This document shows positions 51,580 through 64,000 of a DNA stretch of 64,000 nt, one piece after another; positions within the stretch are counted from its first letter, which is position 1, and each line of letters opens with the position of its first letter. Source of the DNA: Mya arenaria (Eukaryota > Mollusca > Bivalvia > Myida > Myidae); contig NC_069136.1 in the NCBI RefSeq assembly GCF_026914265.1, positions 17,599,228-17,663,227 on the forward strand. The letters are read 5' to 3'. The notes under the pieces are model-generated. The model saw only the letters and a list, made by a program, of their open reading frames with translations, did no database searches and was not told where the DNA came from. A program made the position numbers and the translations under genes.

Positions 51580-51860
51580 AATAAACTAGCATAAAGCCAA
51601 TTATTTTCTAAAATTAAAGACTGTATTCTTTAACTCATTGCGCCTTTAAATTGGGAATAACGCGCCATCTGTGGATATTTTCTTTTTATGGGATGCCGTG
51701 TGCGAACATAAGTTATTAAGCTAATTTGTATCTACTACATTTATAGAGATTTGTTATGATAATTAATTCAAAGATACTTATCATCAATTGATTTAATGAT
51801 ATTTGATTGTCCTTCAATAGTCTGATGCATTTCAAGATCGATTTTATCATAAAGACAAGA
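51580..51860. repeat. diverged relative of the unit sequence at 20330-20580
   Basis: Shared stretches include the block around TCTGTGGA, GGATGCCGTGTGCGAACATA against GAATGTCATTTGTGAAGGTG, and TCAATAGTCTGATGCATTTC followed by AAGATCGATTTTAT. It is much more diverged than unit A is from unit B, so it comes from an older copy. Confidence 0.6.
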
Positions 51861-52590
51861 ATTACAGCAGGCACTAGAGCTTAGAAACACCCTCTTAAGC
51901 ATTACAATACACATCAGAAACACCCTCTAAAGCATGTCATTAAACATTTGAAGCACTTTCTAAAGCATAACATTAAACCTTAGAAACACCCTTTAAACAT
52001 GCCATTAAACCTTAGAGACACCTTCCAAAGCATGACATTAAACCTTAAAAGCACCATCTAAAGCATGACATTACACCTTAGAAACATACTCTAAAGCATG
52101 ACATTAAACCTTAGAAACACCTTCCAAAGCATGATATTAAACCTTAGAAGCACCATCTAAAGTATGTCATTAAAACTTAGAAACACATTCTAAAGCATGA
52201 CATTATATCTTAGAAACACACTCATAAGCAGATCATTTAACCTAAGAACCACACTCTAAAGCACAACAGTACATCTTAGAAACACCCTCTAAAGCATGAC
52301 ATTAGACCTTAGAAACACCTTCTAAAGGATGACATTTAATCATAGAAACGCACTTTAAAGCATGACATTAAACCCGAGAAACACCTTCTAAAGAATGAAA
52401 TTAAACTTTAGAAGCACCTTCTAAAGCATGACATTAAACCTCAGAAACATACTCTAAAGCATGACATTAAATATAAGTTATACACTTTAAAGCTTGACAT
52501 TAAACCTTAGAAACACCCTCAAAAGCATGACATTAAATGTAAGTAATATTCTGTAAAGCATGACTTTAAATCTAAGTATCACCCTCTTAT
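51860..52590. repeat. 33-bp minisatellite, about 22 copies
   Basis: Units of the type TTAGAAACACCCTCTAAAGC plus ATGACATTAAACC repeat with frequent base changes over about 730 bp. It lies in the extra part of unit B, just before the sequence realigns with unit A at about 52690 (32165 in A). Confidence 0.9.
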
Positions 52591-52689
52591 ACTGTCTTCT
52601 CAAAAGGTTTTAGTTTTACCACATTTTGATGTTTCTTTTAAACGTGTACATGAATAAGGTGTTAAAATATGATTTTCTCAATTAAAAAC

Positions 52690-53313
52690 AAACATATTTT
52701 TTTTTTTATATAAAAACCACTACATTGAGTATCTTCCTCGTAAAACATAAAAGTTATCAAATATCAGTTCGAGCATTTTAATTAATTGCACTTAACAGAA
52801 ATAAAAATGCTTAAAATTGTACTGGAGTACATCATCAAGAAACCTCATTGTTTTTGTTTTTAACAATTCAGACACTCTGTTATATATAGAACTTGAAGAT
52901 TTTTTAAGATGAAGACGCAACCTTATAGAAGTGTTTTTATGACACTTAATACAATTGGAATACAATGAAAGCAAGGGGCATTTACTCATAGAGCAATCGG
53001 AAGCGCTAATATATTTGTAGTTCACGGTTCAAAAAAGGAAGCAATTCTGCGAAATGTTGTTGTGTGATTGGTTGTTTGAAATTATCACGTGATTCCTTAT
53101 ATGTATCTAATAAAGGTTCACATATCAAGCAAGTTATGCAAGCTATGGAGTCTTTGTGCCTTTTCCTTCGTGGGTTCGCTCCCGACTTACACTAGATAAT
53201 CGTTTTATACTTGTATTGTTTCTGCAACTTCGTTATCAAATAGTAAACTAATAAAGATATAAATGAATATAAATGCATTACCACTAATAATGATTATAAC
53301 TATAATAATAATT

Positions 53314-53344
<31 letters not shown>

Positions 53345-53475
53345 AAATAATAATAGTAATAATAATAGTAATAATAATAATAATAGTAATAATAATAGTA
53401 ATATTAAATACTACTACTACTACTATTACGACTATTACTACTACTACTTCTACTACTACTACTACTACTATTACG

Positions 53476-53516
<41 letters not shown>

Positions 53517-53760
53517 ATCCTAAGAGCAGTTGCTCTCTATTTGGTTTACCATTTGCCAATGTACTCCCTTAGCTATCATTGTTCGGTCTCCGATAATTGA
53601 AATTAAGAAATTGGTAAGATTCCAAACGTTATTTAAATTTGTATACGATGTATATTTTACACATCGACAAAGGCGCAATCAGGGAGAATATAAAACGGCC
53701 TTAAACCACTGTCTTAATGGGTAATTTACAACAAAACCACAGAGTTCACCGGTGAATCAG
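52690..53760. repeat. unit B end block with AAT/ACT microsatellite
   Basis: The block matches 32165-33280 in unit A. The microsatellite at about 53283-53520 is AAT with GTA and AAA interruptions followed by ACT. The frames across it are repeat translations. No gene is seen. Confidence 0.85.
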
Positions 53761-53779
53761 TAATTACGAAATGAAGAAG

Positions 53780-54250
53780 CTAAGATAAGTTCGAATCAGA
53801 CAATCGGTATAAAGGCTTGAATAATTTATAAACTGAAATATATCGGAATTTCAACTGCAATGCCATTTCAACATTCGAAAACCAATCAATTTTAATAAAG
53901 AAATATTTCCGAAAAAGCTTTCTGTTAACCCTAAAGCGCAGTCAATTATTTATGTAATAATTTTTCTTTTCATAATAGGAACAAAAGTGATGTATTACTT
54001 GACTGGCACATATAATGCGTCTGCTTTATGGATTTTCAAACTTCTATTTTTGATAGTAGTTTTGGAAATGAGGTTCTTTTGAGCAGGGCTCTCTAATTTC
54101 TTTAAATATGGTTTTATAAAGCTTTCCAGGTAGTTGCCATTGTATTATTATTGAAGCACTACTACTGCTACTGCAACTACAACTCTTACTGCTACAAATA
54201 CTACTACTGCTTTACTTCTGCTACAAATGCTAGTACTTTAAAGATGTTAA
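53780..54250. repeat. dispersed about 400-bp module, copy 5 of 5
   Basis: See 12640-13000. It pairs most closely with 33290-33720, including the shared microsatellite remnant and GCTACAAATGCTAGTACTTT. Confidence 0.7.
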
Positions 54251-56649
54251 ATGAAATTGCTCTGAAACTTTCAAAACACCATCTATTCCATCTGAGTCTG
54301 TTAAACTGACATTTTTGCGCCAGTTTAATTAACGCATCAATAGATTATTAATATCTCAAATTGTTTTACAAAACATGACATGGCATAATTTGCATCATAT
54401 CTTTTGTAAGAAGATACAGAAACTGGGAAAGAAAGGTCGACTCTAGTTTTGAGAAACCGGTCATTGTTGTAATGAACAATTTTAAACCGTTATTGAGTTT
54501 GAAAAAAAAAACAATCGTCAAAGTTATAAAAACGTTCTCTTTTTTAACACTCTTAGATTCCTTGTAACAGGATTAAGCTAATTTGTTTAATTTTTGTTTA
54601 CGAATAAATTGCCTTTTTCATTGAGCTTTGTGACTCTTGAAGGGAGCTATTTTAAAGTAAATCATTCTTCTTATTTCAAGAAATTGACTGCACTTACTTA
54701 TATTTAAAGCTTCATGGTGTTGATTTTAGGTCCGAGCGTATTTGCGACAGATTTGTGGTCACCATGCCGAACGAGTGGGTTTACCGGATATTATTTTCCC
54801 TACAAGATCGCGTTTGTGCAACGTAGTGCCAATGATAGGGATAAATACAATGTTACAATTATTTGTTTAACAATCGATGTAAAAAATGAATTTAAATAAA
54901 ATTAAACTCGAAATTTCTGAAAATGTTTGATGGGGTTAATCAGTATTTATCCGGGTATGCATAATATATGCACACTTATATTTTAATTATCTTGGTAGCA
55001 TCACATGGAAACGCCAAACAACCAATCACGTTACAGCCTTTATCGCTTAATCGCGTTTAGATGCGGACTTCAAAGACAATATTTGAGCAATAATCAACAC
55101 TTGTTGAAGGGTTTCAGCAGTTTTAATACTCCTAATGGTTCGTCACACTTTATTTTGTATTAAAACAGACAGTTAAAACTTCAAATCACCAAATGCACAC
55201 ACATGATCTTTGCATATTGATGACAACTATTTTCGTTAGTCAAAAGAACAAGTCACATCCTTTTTGGCACGATAACTTATAATTTAACAATGAATATGGT
55301 TCTGTTATTCTTAAGATTCGTATTCAGTTTTGAGAGGCAGTAGTAAATAACTGTTTTTAATTTCTTCTCAGCAACAACGGCCTTTTGATACCCATTACAT
55401 AAAAGACAACCCCTTGGTAGATTTTCATAAAGAAAACATAACACCTGAAATAACAATCTTAAATGCGGAAAAGTAAACTTTAATCAATGAAAACGTATTC
55501 AAGCTTACAAAACAAAAATGAAAAAAAACACAACTTAACAAGGTATTAATATTGCTCCAGTTTCTTACATGTACATATTTCAGTCACAGCAAAACATGCT
55601 GGATTGAAAGGCATGTGCCTTGTCACTGAACAAACATGATTTTAACCATTATATAATTTAACATTCGTTTGCAGGTTTTTTTGTGAAAATTCAACTATTG
55701 ATTAGGCTTGAACGTATAATTTCCATAAAGACCTCCAGATAAACAATAACATTTGCAAGCAATACGTTACTTGTACCTTACTAGAACGAAGGCACAAGGT
55801 TGGTCTTTAACTCTATTGATACATTTGGCCAGGGACAGTTGACTCTCATCATGTCTCATTGCTGCCACTATGATTAGTTGATTAATATTTATTAACATTA
55901 TTTGCTGGGCTATGCTATGATACGTGCTTAAAATTGCAATAATAAAAACGTAGTTTAATTGTTTTATCACGCCAAAAGTGGTTGAGAACAGGACATACAA
56001 TCGATGTTTTGTAACATCTAAATACGTTTCACTCGTAGCACTATTTAACAGTGAAATTTCCTCATCTCAATTCCGAAATGAGTGTTGCCAGTTGAATAGT
56101 TTGAGAGTCTCGTACATGTTTTATAGGACTAGACATCAGAAATAAACTGTATCGCTAATAATCATTTAAACGTGAACAGAGAGTGCTTTGTTCTTCCGAA
56201 AAGCGCTAATAATATGAATGGAAATTGAATAATTTTTTAACTTGGATTTACAAGTTCAAATGAAGAACTGCCAGTTGCTTTTATGTTTATTCATAAATGT
56301 AAGTAAAATAACTCAAATTGAATATATGTATATATGGTTCCATATTTCAATTTCTGGGATTATATTATTAATGTATTGAGCCCAAGTTTGGAGGTATAGT
56401 CTAGAGGATTGCAAACTTAAATTTTGTTGCAAAAATGCATTAACACTAACTAAGATGGAAAGCAAATTGCTGTTCCTGTTCCTAGAATCTAGTATTAAGA
56501 AATAATTAGTTTTTTTCATATATATTTTGAAACATTAGCAATTCAAGGCCCGTCCGTATTCACTTAACATTGCTGTTATCTGATAGAATTCTAGAATCAT
56601 GCTCAAATGGTTTGTCAGAAAATGTTTTATTGCTAAAAAAATACGAATT

Positions 56650-56990
56650 AAGTTTTCTGAGCCAGGGTCTCAAACTAAATCTGAAGTCGTTATTGGAGAT
56701 ATGACTTGCTTTTTGAGTCTGAGTCTCAAATTCAAAATCAATTCGATTCGAAATATAGGTCTTGTTATGCGAGCCTGAATCTCACGATCAAACTCAAGCC
56801 GTTATTGAGTATAGGCCTTTTCTCTGAGCTTGAGTCACCATTTTAAATTTAACCCTTTATTAAAAACACGCCTTGTTTTCTAAGTCTTAGTCTTAAATTC
56901 AAACTCATGTCTTTATTGAAAATAATTCAATTTAGGCATTGATTTCTGATTCTTTGTCTTAAATTTAGGCTGCAGGGATACTTTGTTTGA
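56650..56990. repeat. about 57-bp repeat upstream of fucosyltransferase copy C
   Basis: About five units have the GAGTCTGAGTCTCAAATTCA core. The order of variant units is closer to that in unit A than to unit B. Confidence 0.8.
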
Positions 56991-57770
56991 TAAAGCCTAC
57001 GTGTTGCAGTTCTAACATTTCGTAGGCCTTGATCTCCTTAGTTTTCAATCCTCAGGAGGATTTCCGGCTGTGTAACGTTTAAGATGAAATTCATCGTCAT
57101 TATCTAAACATTATTCGATTTTTTTGTCTTACAACTACCGCCACAATAGTAAATTCCCTGCGTTAAGACTTCCAAACACCGCAACGCCGGCTTTTTTATT
57201 AGTGAATGATCGCTTAATTTAAAAACAAATCATACACTGCTAAACTAACACAAATTTCTAAAATGCTGGATATTATTTTTTTATCAAAAAATATTTCATT
57301 TTCAGAGAACAACACCTCAATTAAACGCTACGTTTTGCCTATCTGTCTTCAGGGCGACAAAACTACCAGCTACTGAAAGCATACAGCAGCAGCGTTAAAA
57401 GTGGAAAGTGATGCATCTGTTCATATTATGGAATTCATTTTGACACCCTGCTTGAAAGCTTTTATGACAGTCGCAAGAAGAAATCACTTTACTGCGGGGT
57501 TTCATTCGCAAATGATTAAAGTTATTTGAAATTATTAAGGAAATTCTCTCATCTAATTTGGTCATTACTACAAATCGAGCGGTACGGACTCCCTAAAGTG
57601 TCATGTAGGATCGATCTTCCTGGGTTTGTTCAGTATTACATTTGGCTACAGTTTCTCAGCTTCTAACTAAAGGACATGCCAAGCAGTTAAGAATAATATT
57701 GGTACCATGAATGCGTTAATTATTAAGCGAATATCTTGCTATTGGTGTAAATAAAGCTACAGTTTTCATT

Positions 57771-60508
57771 ATGGCAGTGCGGTGCAGTAAAGTAAAAAGA
57801 CAGTTTATATTACTGATCGGACTTTTTCTGGTATTGACTTCGTATTTCGAAGTACAGACAAACATGCTCACAGCTTTGAAGTTTGCAAAGTTTGAAAGCC
57901 GCTTATTAAACATTAAGTCATTTACCGTTTCCAACATTCTGAAACATCCTGTTTCGCTCTGGAAAGTACACCCATCCGACGACAAGATTTTATTGCAACC
58001 TAAGTTTAATCCTAAGATTGACTTAAGTCTTTCGCCAAAGAGGATTCTCCTAGAACAGGGACTGGCGGGCTGGAACGTCAATGGCGGTAAGCAAGCGTTT
58101 GTTGATCATGACTGTCCTGTACAGCACTGTGAACTGCATGGTCATCCGAATGGAGATGTGTTTGACGCTAGAATATTTAAGGAAATAGAGTTAAACAGCC
58201 AATTGCTCGGAGGCGCGCAAGCAGAAGTGCCCCTTCATTCATATCACGTTTGGATCATGTTCGCGTTGGAAAGTCCGGAAGCGTCGCCTTCTTACCTTGG
58301 TCTGAACGACGTCATAAACTGGACATCTACGTATCGTTACGATTCTACGATGATGACTCCGTATGACAAATTTCAAGTTTATGATCATTTTACACAAATA
58401 TCTGACTATAAGCCGGATAAAAATTACGCTTAAGGCAAGCCTAAATTAGCAGCAATATTTGTGTCAAACTGTTATGCGTCAAACGCAATATTGGAATATG
58501 TTAAGGAGCTACAACAGTACATGGATTTGGACTTTTATGGGTCATGCGGGAACTTGAGTTGTGATAAGGGGGAAGGCAATAACTGCTTTAAAAATCTACA
58601 TAAGGAATATAAGTTTTATTTGTCTTTTGAAAACGCCAATTGTCGTGATTACATTACCGAGAAGTTCTTTCTAAATGCATTAAGGTTAGTAGCTCTGTCC
58701 CCACTAAATGCAAGATTACTTTAAAAATTTAGTCTGGAAATAGATTTGTAAATACTAACAAAATTCGCTTAACATAAGGTACCACTTAATGACTTAGCAA
58801 CAAGTTGCATATTGTAAAAATAATTCTATAAAAAATGTTGTTATACTGATAGAATTTCATAAGCTATACGTCATGAAATTCATTAAAATGGAATTAAATC
58901 TGGAATGGATTATTTGATTGGTGTCAATAACGGGGTATGAACTCAGTTGAGCTGGTGCTTCGCTCAAACTTTTACCAGCACAATTGCGATGATACTCCCG
59001 ATAATGACATCAATAACGCTGTACATTACTTAAATTTACACGAATATTTCATTGCTTATTTTTTAGAATCGTTAAAACAAACTTAATTGCATAAACACAA
59101 AATCCTTACAGTCATTCTTTCTTACGCTTGCTGTCAATCGAAAGACCCGATTTGTACCGAAAACAGTTTATCATATGACGTCATAATAACGTGAGTCTTT
59201 GTATATACAGTGAGGAAGGTAAATGCTATGTTTGAGCATATGTATTTTGATAGAAGAACTGCATTAACTACACGTCGTGAATTTAAGAAAAAAACCTTTG
59301 CTTTCAGGAAATATCCTGTATTGGAAATCATGTCCTTGTTAATAACATAGCTTTAATTGTTTAGAGATGTGCTATTAAAGTTACAATTTTGATTTATAAA
59401 CTCATTATGTTGTTAAGTATTACGTTTGTAGATACATTAAATTATATGCTTTTAGACACGTTAGTTATATGTTTGCTGTTACCTTAGTGGTAGATTTGTA
59501 GACAGGTTTTAGGTTCTAGGTTTGAAGACATGTTTAGTTTTAGGTCTGTATCCACAATGAAGTATATGATTTCGACGCGTTAAATTATAGGGTTGCAGTC
59601 GCATTAAGACATGTGTTTATAAAAGCTCAAGTAAGAGGTTCGCAGAGACGTAAACTTTTTTATAGTCACGTAATAAGGTTCTTGATTTGGAGTCACGTTT
59701 AGTCATAGGTTTGTAGATACATATAGTAATAGTTTTGAGGTCACGTTTAGTTTAAAGGTGTTTCGAGTAAGATTGGTAGATTTGTAATCTCGTCAAAAGT
59801 TAAAGGTTTGTAATCTCGTCAAGTAATAGGTTTGTAATCTCGTCAAGTTAAAGGTTTGTAATCTCGTCAAGTTATTTGTTTGTAATCTCGTCCAGTAATA
59901 TGTTTGTTATCTTGTCAAGTTACAGATTTGTAATCTCTTCATGTTATAGGTTTATAATCTCGTCAAGTTATAGGTTTATAATCTCGTCAAATTGTAGGTT
60001 TGTAATCTTGTCAAGTTACAGGTTTGTAATCTCACCAAGTTATATGTTTGTAATCTCGTCAAGTAATTGGTTTATAGACACGTTAAGCATTATGTTTGAA
60101 GACAAGTTTAGTTTTGGGGGTTAAAGTAATGTAAAAGGTATGTAAATTATGCACGCTTCTCTTATAGACATGACTTCGTTCCGGTCGTGATGGGTGCGCA
60201 TCCAGACGACTACAGACGCGTGGCCCCACCTGGGTCCTTCATCCACGTTGAGGATTTCCCGCATGCATAGGCGCTTGCCGGGCACCTCAAACACCTAACG
60301 ATGGCTATAATGACTATTTCCGCTGGAAACGTACCGGACAGTTTGTTGATACAACGTTTTGGTGCAGAATTTGCTAATTACTATGGGATACCGATCTCAC
60401 CCACCAATCAGTACACGACTTAGAACAATGGTGGCGGGGCGAAAATATATGTATAGGCAAACGACGCTGGGATGAGATATCAAACAGCAGTAAATTACAT
60501 GTGCGATA
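57771..60508 (+). pseudogene. alpha-1,3-fucosyltransferase pseudogene, copy C
   Basis: Exon 1 is 57771-58684 with donor AAG|GTTAGT, and exon 2 is 60168-60508. Compared with the intact copy, 21 bases are deleted in frame in the membrane segment, leaving FILLIGLFLVL only. Exon 1 has one stop (CAA to TAA at 58431-58433, equivalent to residue 228), after which the frame continues open to the donor. Exon 2 has a TAG in the part matching NAQALA and a deletion near 60298 that shifts the frame. Core motifs (FENANCRDYITEKFF, VPVVMGAHPDDY) are still readable. Having several independent lesions, it is a pseudogene of a host gene. Confidence 0.88.
59400..60120. repeat. 24-bp intronic minisatellite, copy C
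   Basis: About twelve units of AGGTTTGTAATCTCGTCAAG plus TTAT lie at 59775-60075, with looser relatives before them. The 3' flank of the array is shorter than in units A and B. Confidence 0.87.
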
Positions 60509-61539
60509 ATGAGGGCTTGCAATATACTACGCGTACGTGTAGCCACATATGTATGTATCATATGTATTTGTAATAAAAACTCGTTGATATAATTCTTCTT
60601 AAATCTGATGGGATAATAGTCTCATTTATTATCGCACAATTCACTTTTCTGCTTGTGTTTCGCAGCAATTTATGGATTTCTTACTTAATGTGACGTATCC
60701 AAACGCCATGTACCATATTCTTTAAACAAAAGCTCTTTTGTAATTTAGGTCGTAATCCTTTAAATAAATGTCGTTTTGTCGTGTTTTCAGTACAAATAAC
60801 TTGAGCATATCCAGCAATTGTTGGAAATCAAAATATGATGATATTGTGATACATTCGGCCTTTCTGTGCTGTTGTTTTTATAGACGGAAATATGTAACAA
60901 AGAGCTTTACTTGGCGAAATAAACAGAGCAATTTTTATATTTGTTTGCATTTCTCTTTCTGCCATTGTATTTAAATGTATGTGTTAAATGTATACTCCAG
61001 AACTCGAAGCACAAATATCCCTTCATGCATTAAGCTCTGCCATAGTTGTAAATATATTTATTGCACAGTTAACGGTTGACCTGATCTTATTGGACTGAGC
61101 AACTGGCGGTTGAATGCACATTGTTCAGGGTTCTTTTTACCGAACGATCGTTTCAGGAATATAAAATTAAAAATCTGTTGTTTTTTTCAAAAATAGTTTA
61201 GATACATTAAACAACATAATTTAATTTAATTTAAATTAGTTTTCAAACTATTCAATTAAATGATTTATGAAAAACACATCTAAAGACACCGGTTTGCGTT
61301 GTTATTTTAACCAACACTTTTTTACTTTTGGTGACAGACTGTTAGACACTAGGATTAATTTGGTATGTTTAGTCGAGTTTATCAAGGTCTGCCCTCGCCT
61401 TATGGCTGCATAATGGCTTGACCCCGACGTGACAGCATCACCACTTAAATTGTCTTTATATGCCATTAGTGACATGAGAAGGAAGAAAGACTTAAATTCC
61501 CACTCAAATCCAGATATTTGAAGTATTGAAGAAACAGAG
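60509..61539. other. downstream flank of fucosyltransferase copy C
   Basis: The flank matches 46084-47204. It keeps the AAATAAATG signal near 60763. A short stretch present in units A and B (CCGCCCCAGCCGCCC type) is missing near 60812. No gene is seen. Confidence 0.6.
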
Positions 61540-61815
61540 ATAGATACAAGAGATCTGAGCGCGATACCCTAGCTCTTTGCGAAGAGACCTTGGTTATTTA
61601 ACGGGCTCGGTGTATAGCACCAATACACGGGGATATAACTGTTCTGGGTTTAATCAGTACTGAGAACACAGTTTACCAGTACTAACCTTTAAATGCTGAG
61701 CACTAGACAAGGGAGCTACTGGTACCATATTTTAACGCAATTCTGTTTGACGGGGCGAGGATTTGAAACCACGACCATCTGCACCCGCAGCGAACACTCT
61801 ACGACTAAGATTTAT
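61540..61815 (-). mobile_element. tRNA-derived SINE, unit C copy
   Basis: Same insertion as in units A and B, with a small duplication-like change near 61655 (CAGTACTGAGAACACAGTTT) not seen in the others. Confidence 0.72.
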
Positions 61816-63724
61816 TAAATGCAAAGGCCTTTTATGTGTGTCATCTAAAGCAATTAACACAATCACGTTCATGTTTGACATTTTTGGCCAATAATTCGAG
61901 GCTCATGGTCAAAAACTTAAAGTGACACTCTGATGCAAATTTGATACACACACAAGTAAAACAACAATTTTGAGTGATGAACCTTTTACTTCTTACTAAA
62001 AAAATGCAATTATGTAAAATATAAATAACTGATAGCAAGATTGTAACCGTGTATTTAACAACTGAATACGTCAAAATAAATTGTTAGTGAATGCTAAAAG
62101 ATTTACTGCGATCTTCTATCGTCTCATAACGTCGTGTTTTCTGCACCTTTCTTTCCAAATATACTCAGTACGCTTCATAAGTTCCATTATTTTCGACATT
62201 TATTCATCAATATTGGTATTTCAAAACAATTGTATCAATTGTGATAAATGGAAGTAAGAGTGCATCGTTGATAAGATTCCGGAGGCGTTACCGTTTATCG
62301 ATGGTGTACAATACTCTGTACCTGATACCTGCGTGACCGACGTGGCCTACACGAGGCACCAGTTATATGTCTCATTGGTGAACATTGTATTTTATCAAGG
62401 ACCGCCAAAGTCTTTCAACATTTTATAACGTTTCTGCATATAAATGCAAATTATTTTTTTTGTCGTTTCTCGACATATTGGAGCGCGGCAGGTCGCCACT
62501 GCTACCCAAGCAACTACCCCTCAAAATTGGCCTTCTCTAACGTCTAATCCTGGATCTCTCTAGAGAATTGTTCCAGTTGTATTATAGGCATCCTCAACAA
62601 AGTCGTTGTCTCCTAGTTGAACTATTTGTGATATTTAATAAAACATGAAAAAGGAGACGCAACAAATGGTAGGAAATTAAATATTAATCAGATATTATAA
62701 TACTTGTTATTACTAATCAGTTTAGAACAAAGAAGTTGAAACTTCTATGAAAGTTTCTCCAGATATCTATTGATACATATTCTCGTGTATGTGCCATCGT
62801 TTAAAACAATATGAAATGCGTTTAAACACCTTGGCGAAACCATATTGATTTTATGTTAAGCTCGCTCTCTCCCTCCCACCTATCTCCTTCTCTCTCTCCT
62901 TCTCTCTCTTTTTCTTTCTCTCTTTCTCGCATAAATTGCTTTGGCTAAGTACGCTTTATCATGAGTAAAATACGTACACTAAATTAAATCAGCTGTATAA
63001 ATCTTCTTTAGCTTTGAAAATTGTATTTTGTTTCTTCGTTGGTTAAATCACAAAACATTCTAGTCAGTTGACGTTAAACATGGAATTAATTTTGCATTGC
63101 CCTATGCTGTCTCACGGTTGTACAGCATTAATGGAAATATTTGGACAAAATTGAAAAATCTCCTAGACGTCTCGTAACTACTCATTAACGTCAGCGAGAC
63201 TTCATTACCCGTCAAAGACGCGCGTATTCTAACTGATAATTAACATCAGTACGCGGCAAGTTTGTAATGAATTGGCAAGAGGAAATCTTCAGTATTGGAC
63301 AAAAGCGGGTAACGAAAGGGAAAGGGTATACCTACCATCGGTTGTAAAACAGTCTGAAACTGTGAACTATATCCCTCCACCAAAAAAAGTATTTTTGAGT
63401 TTCTTTTTATTTTTTTCAATATGGTGATAACAATTCACCACAAGGTCAAAGTAACTGATGTTTCATTTGACAAAATGTCCGCACCCATTCCTTTGAAAAT
63501 TGCCTTAACAAGTTGTTCAACCGACAGCCTTCATTTCTATATGAAATCAGTCTAAATGACAGGCATATTTTGAAATACTTAAATGCCACAAAATCTGCAT
63601 AAATTGATTGCTATCACATTGCGAAATGCTTTGGACGGTTTTACTTAATGTATTTCAAAATAGCGTTTATTGTGCCATTTATAGGACTATTCCATAGTAC
63701 TATACTTCCACGTGTCTATATTCA
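61816..63724. repeat. downstream part of unit C, no gene
   Basis: The stretch matches 30206-31800 and 47481-49045. An interrupted CT-rich tract lies at about 62870-62935. A stretch at about 62500-62810 has no clear partner in the other units. No supported open frame. Confidence 0.65.
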
Positions 63725-64000
63725 TTCCAAATCAGGAGATACTGTCTACATATGTATATACATACATATATAATATATATATCATTCAATTTAATAATTC
63801 AATATGCATACTTCCTCGTGTCATTATTTATTCCGAATCAGGAGATACTGTCTCGTAATAAGAGTATACTTAGAAGCTGATAAGTCATATTTTAGAGATA
63901 CTAAGTCATAATTAGAAGATACTATCTCGTAATGAGGAAATAACCTGGATAATTAGATAACGGTATATCAACATTAGAAGGTCCTTATATTTATGACGAC
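63725..64000. repeat. loose AT-rich repeat at the window end
   Basis: Motifs AATCAGGAGATACTGTCT, AAGTCATAATTAGAAGATAC and their variants recur at about 20-50 bp spacing, as at 49050-49300 in unit B. A short TATATA tract lies near 63755-63785. Confidence 0.55.

Larger units (their letters stand above)
54935..64000. repeat. unit C of the segmental duplication
   Basis: The unit starts near GGGTATGCATAATATATGCA, equivalent to 22115 in unit A, and runs to the window edge. It holds the upstream repeat, a fucosyltransferase pseudogene, the intronic minisatellite and the shared SINE in the same order and orientation as units A and B. Compared with unit A it lacks about 300 bp near 57185. The end of the unit is outside the window. 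Confidence 0.85.

Noticed and set aside
51860-52590. CRISPR-like array
   Set aside because: Units are contiguous 33-bp repeats with no unique spacers, in a eukaryotic context. The same holds for the 24-, 40-, 54-, 57- and 63-bp arrays.

Overview
The window looks like eukaryotic nuclear DNA from a lophotrochozoan, most probably a bivalve mollusc. It is AT-rich, its genes are split by GT-AG introns, and it is full of trinucleotide microsatellites, minisatellites and tRNA-derived SINEs of the kind common in bivalve genomes. It also carries a tyrosine-recombinase retrotransposon and a LINE fragment. The species cannot be fixed from the sequence alone. All gene models are read by eye from frame, splice consensus and family resemblance.

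Left part (1-11.3 kb): two unrelated host genes on the + strand. The first (721-3229, two coding exons) encodes a 282-residue protein I do not recognise, with a helical N-terminus; a perfect CRE octamer sits 10 bp before its ATG. The second (6830-11297, five exons, 219 residues) is a flavin reductase / biliverdin reductase B-like Rossmann protein. The last 40 bases of its exon 4 and the first 23 bases of the next intron, including the splice donor, are amplified into an 11-copy, 63-bp, in-frame tandem array (9467-10159).

Right part (about 11.7-64 kb): a large segmental duplication. Three units each carry an alpha-1,3-fucosyltransferase (GT10) gene of two coding exons at the same relative place. 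The first copy (26366-29064) and the third (57771-60508) are pseudogenes. Only the middle copy (43204-46083) is intact, encoding a 428-residue type II Golgi enzyme. The units share an upstream repeat of about 57 bp, a 24-bp intronic minisatellite and a downstream SINE, so these predate the duplications. Differences between units act as natural before-and-after pairs. An Ngaro-type (DIRS-order) retrotransposon (about 14287-20325) is present in unit A and absent at the matching site in unit B (about 38274). A 5'-truncated LINE (about 22241-23760) is present in unit A and absent at the matching site in unit C (about 55098). Unit B holds about 3 kb (49.7-52.7 kb) lacking in unit A. A diverged module of about 400 bp recurs at five places, showing an older layer of duplication.

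I see no bacterial features, CRISPR array, rRNA gene or intact tRNA gene. Most long open frames that are not listed are microsatellite or minisatellite translations.
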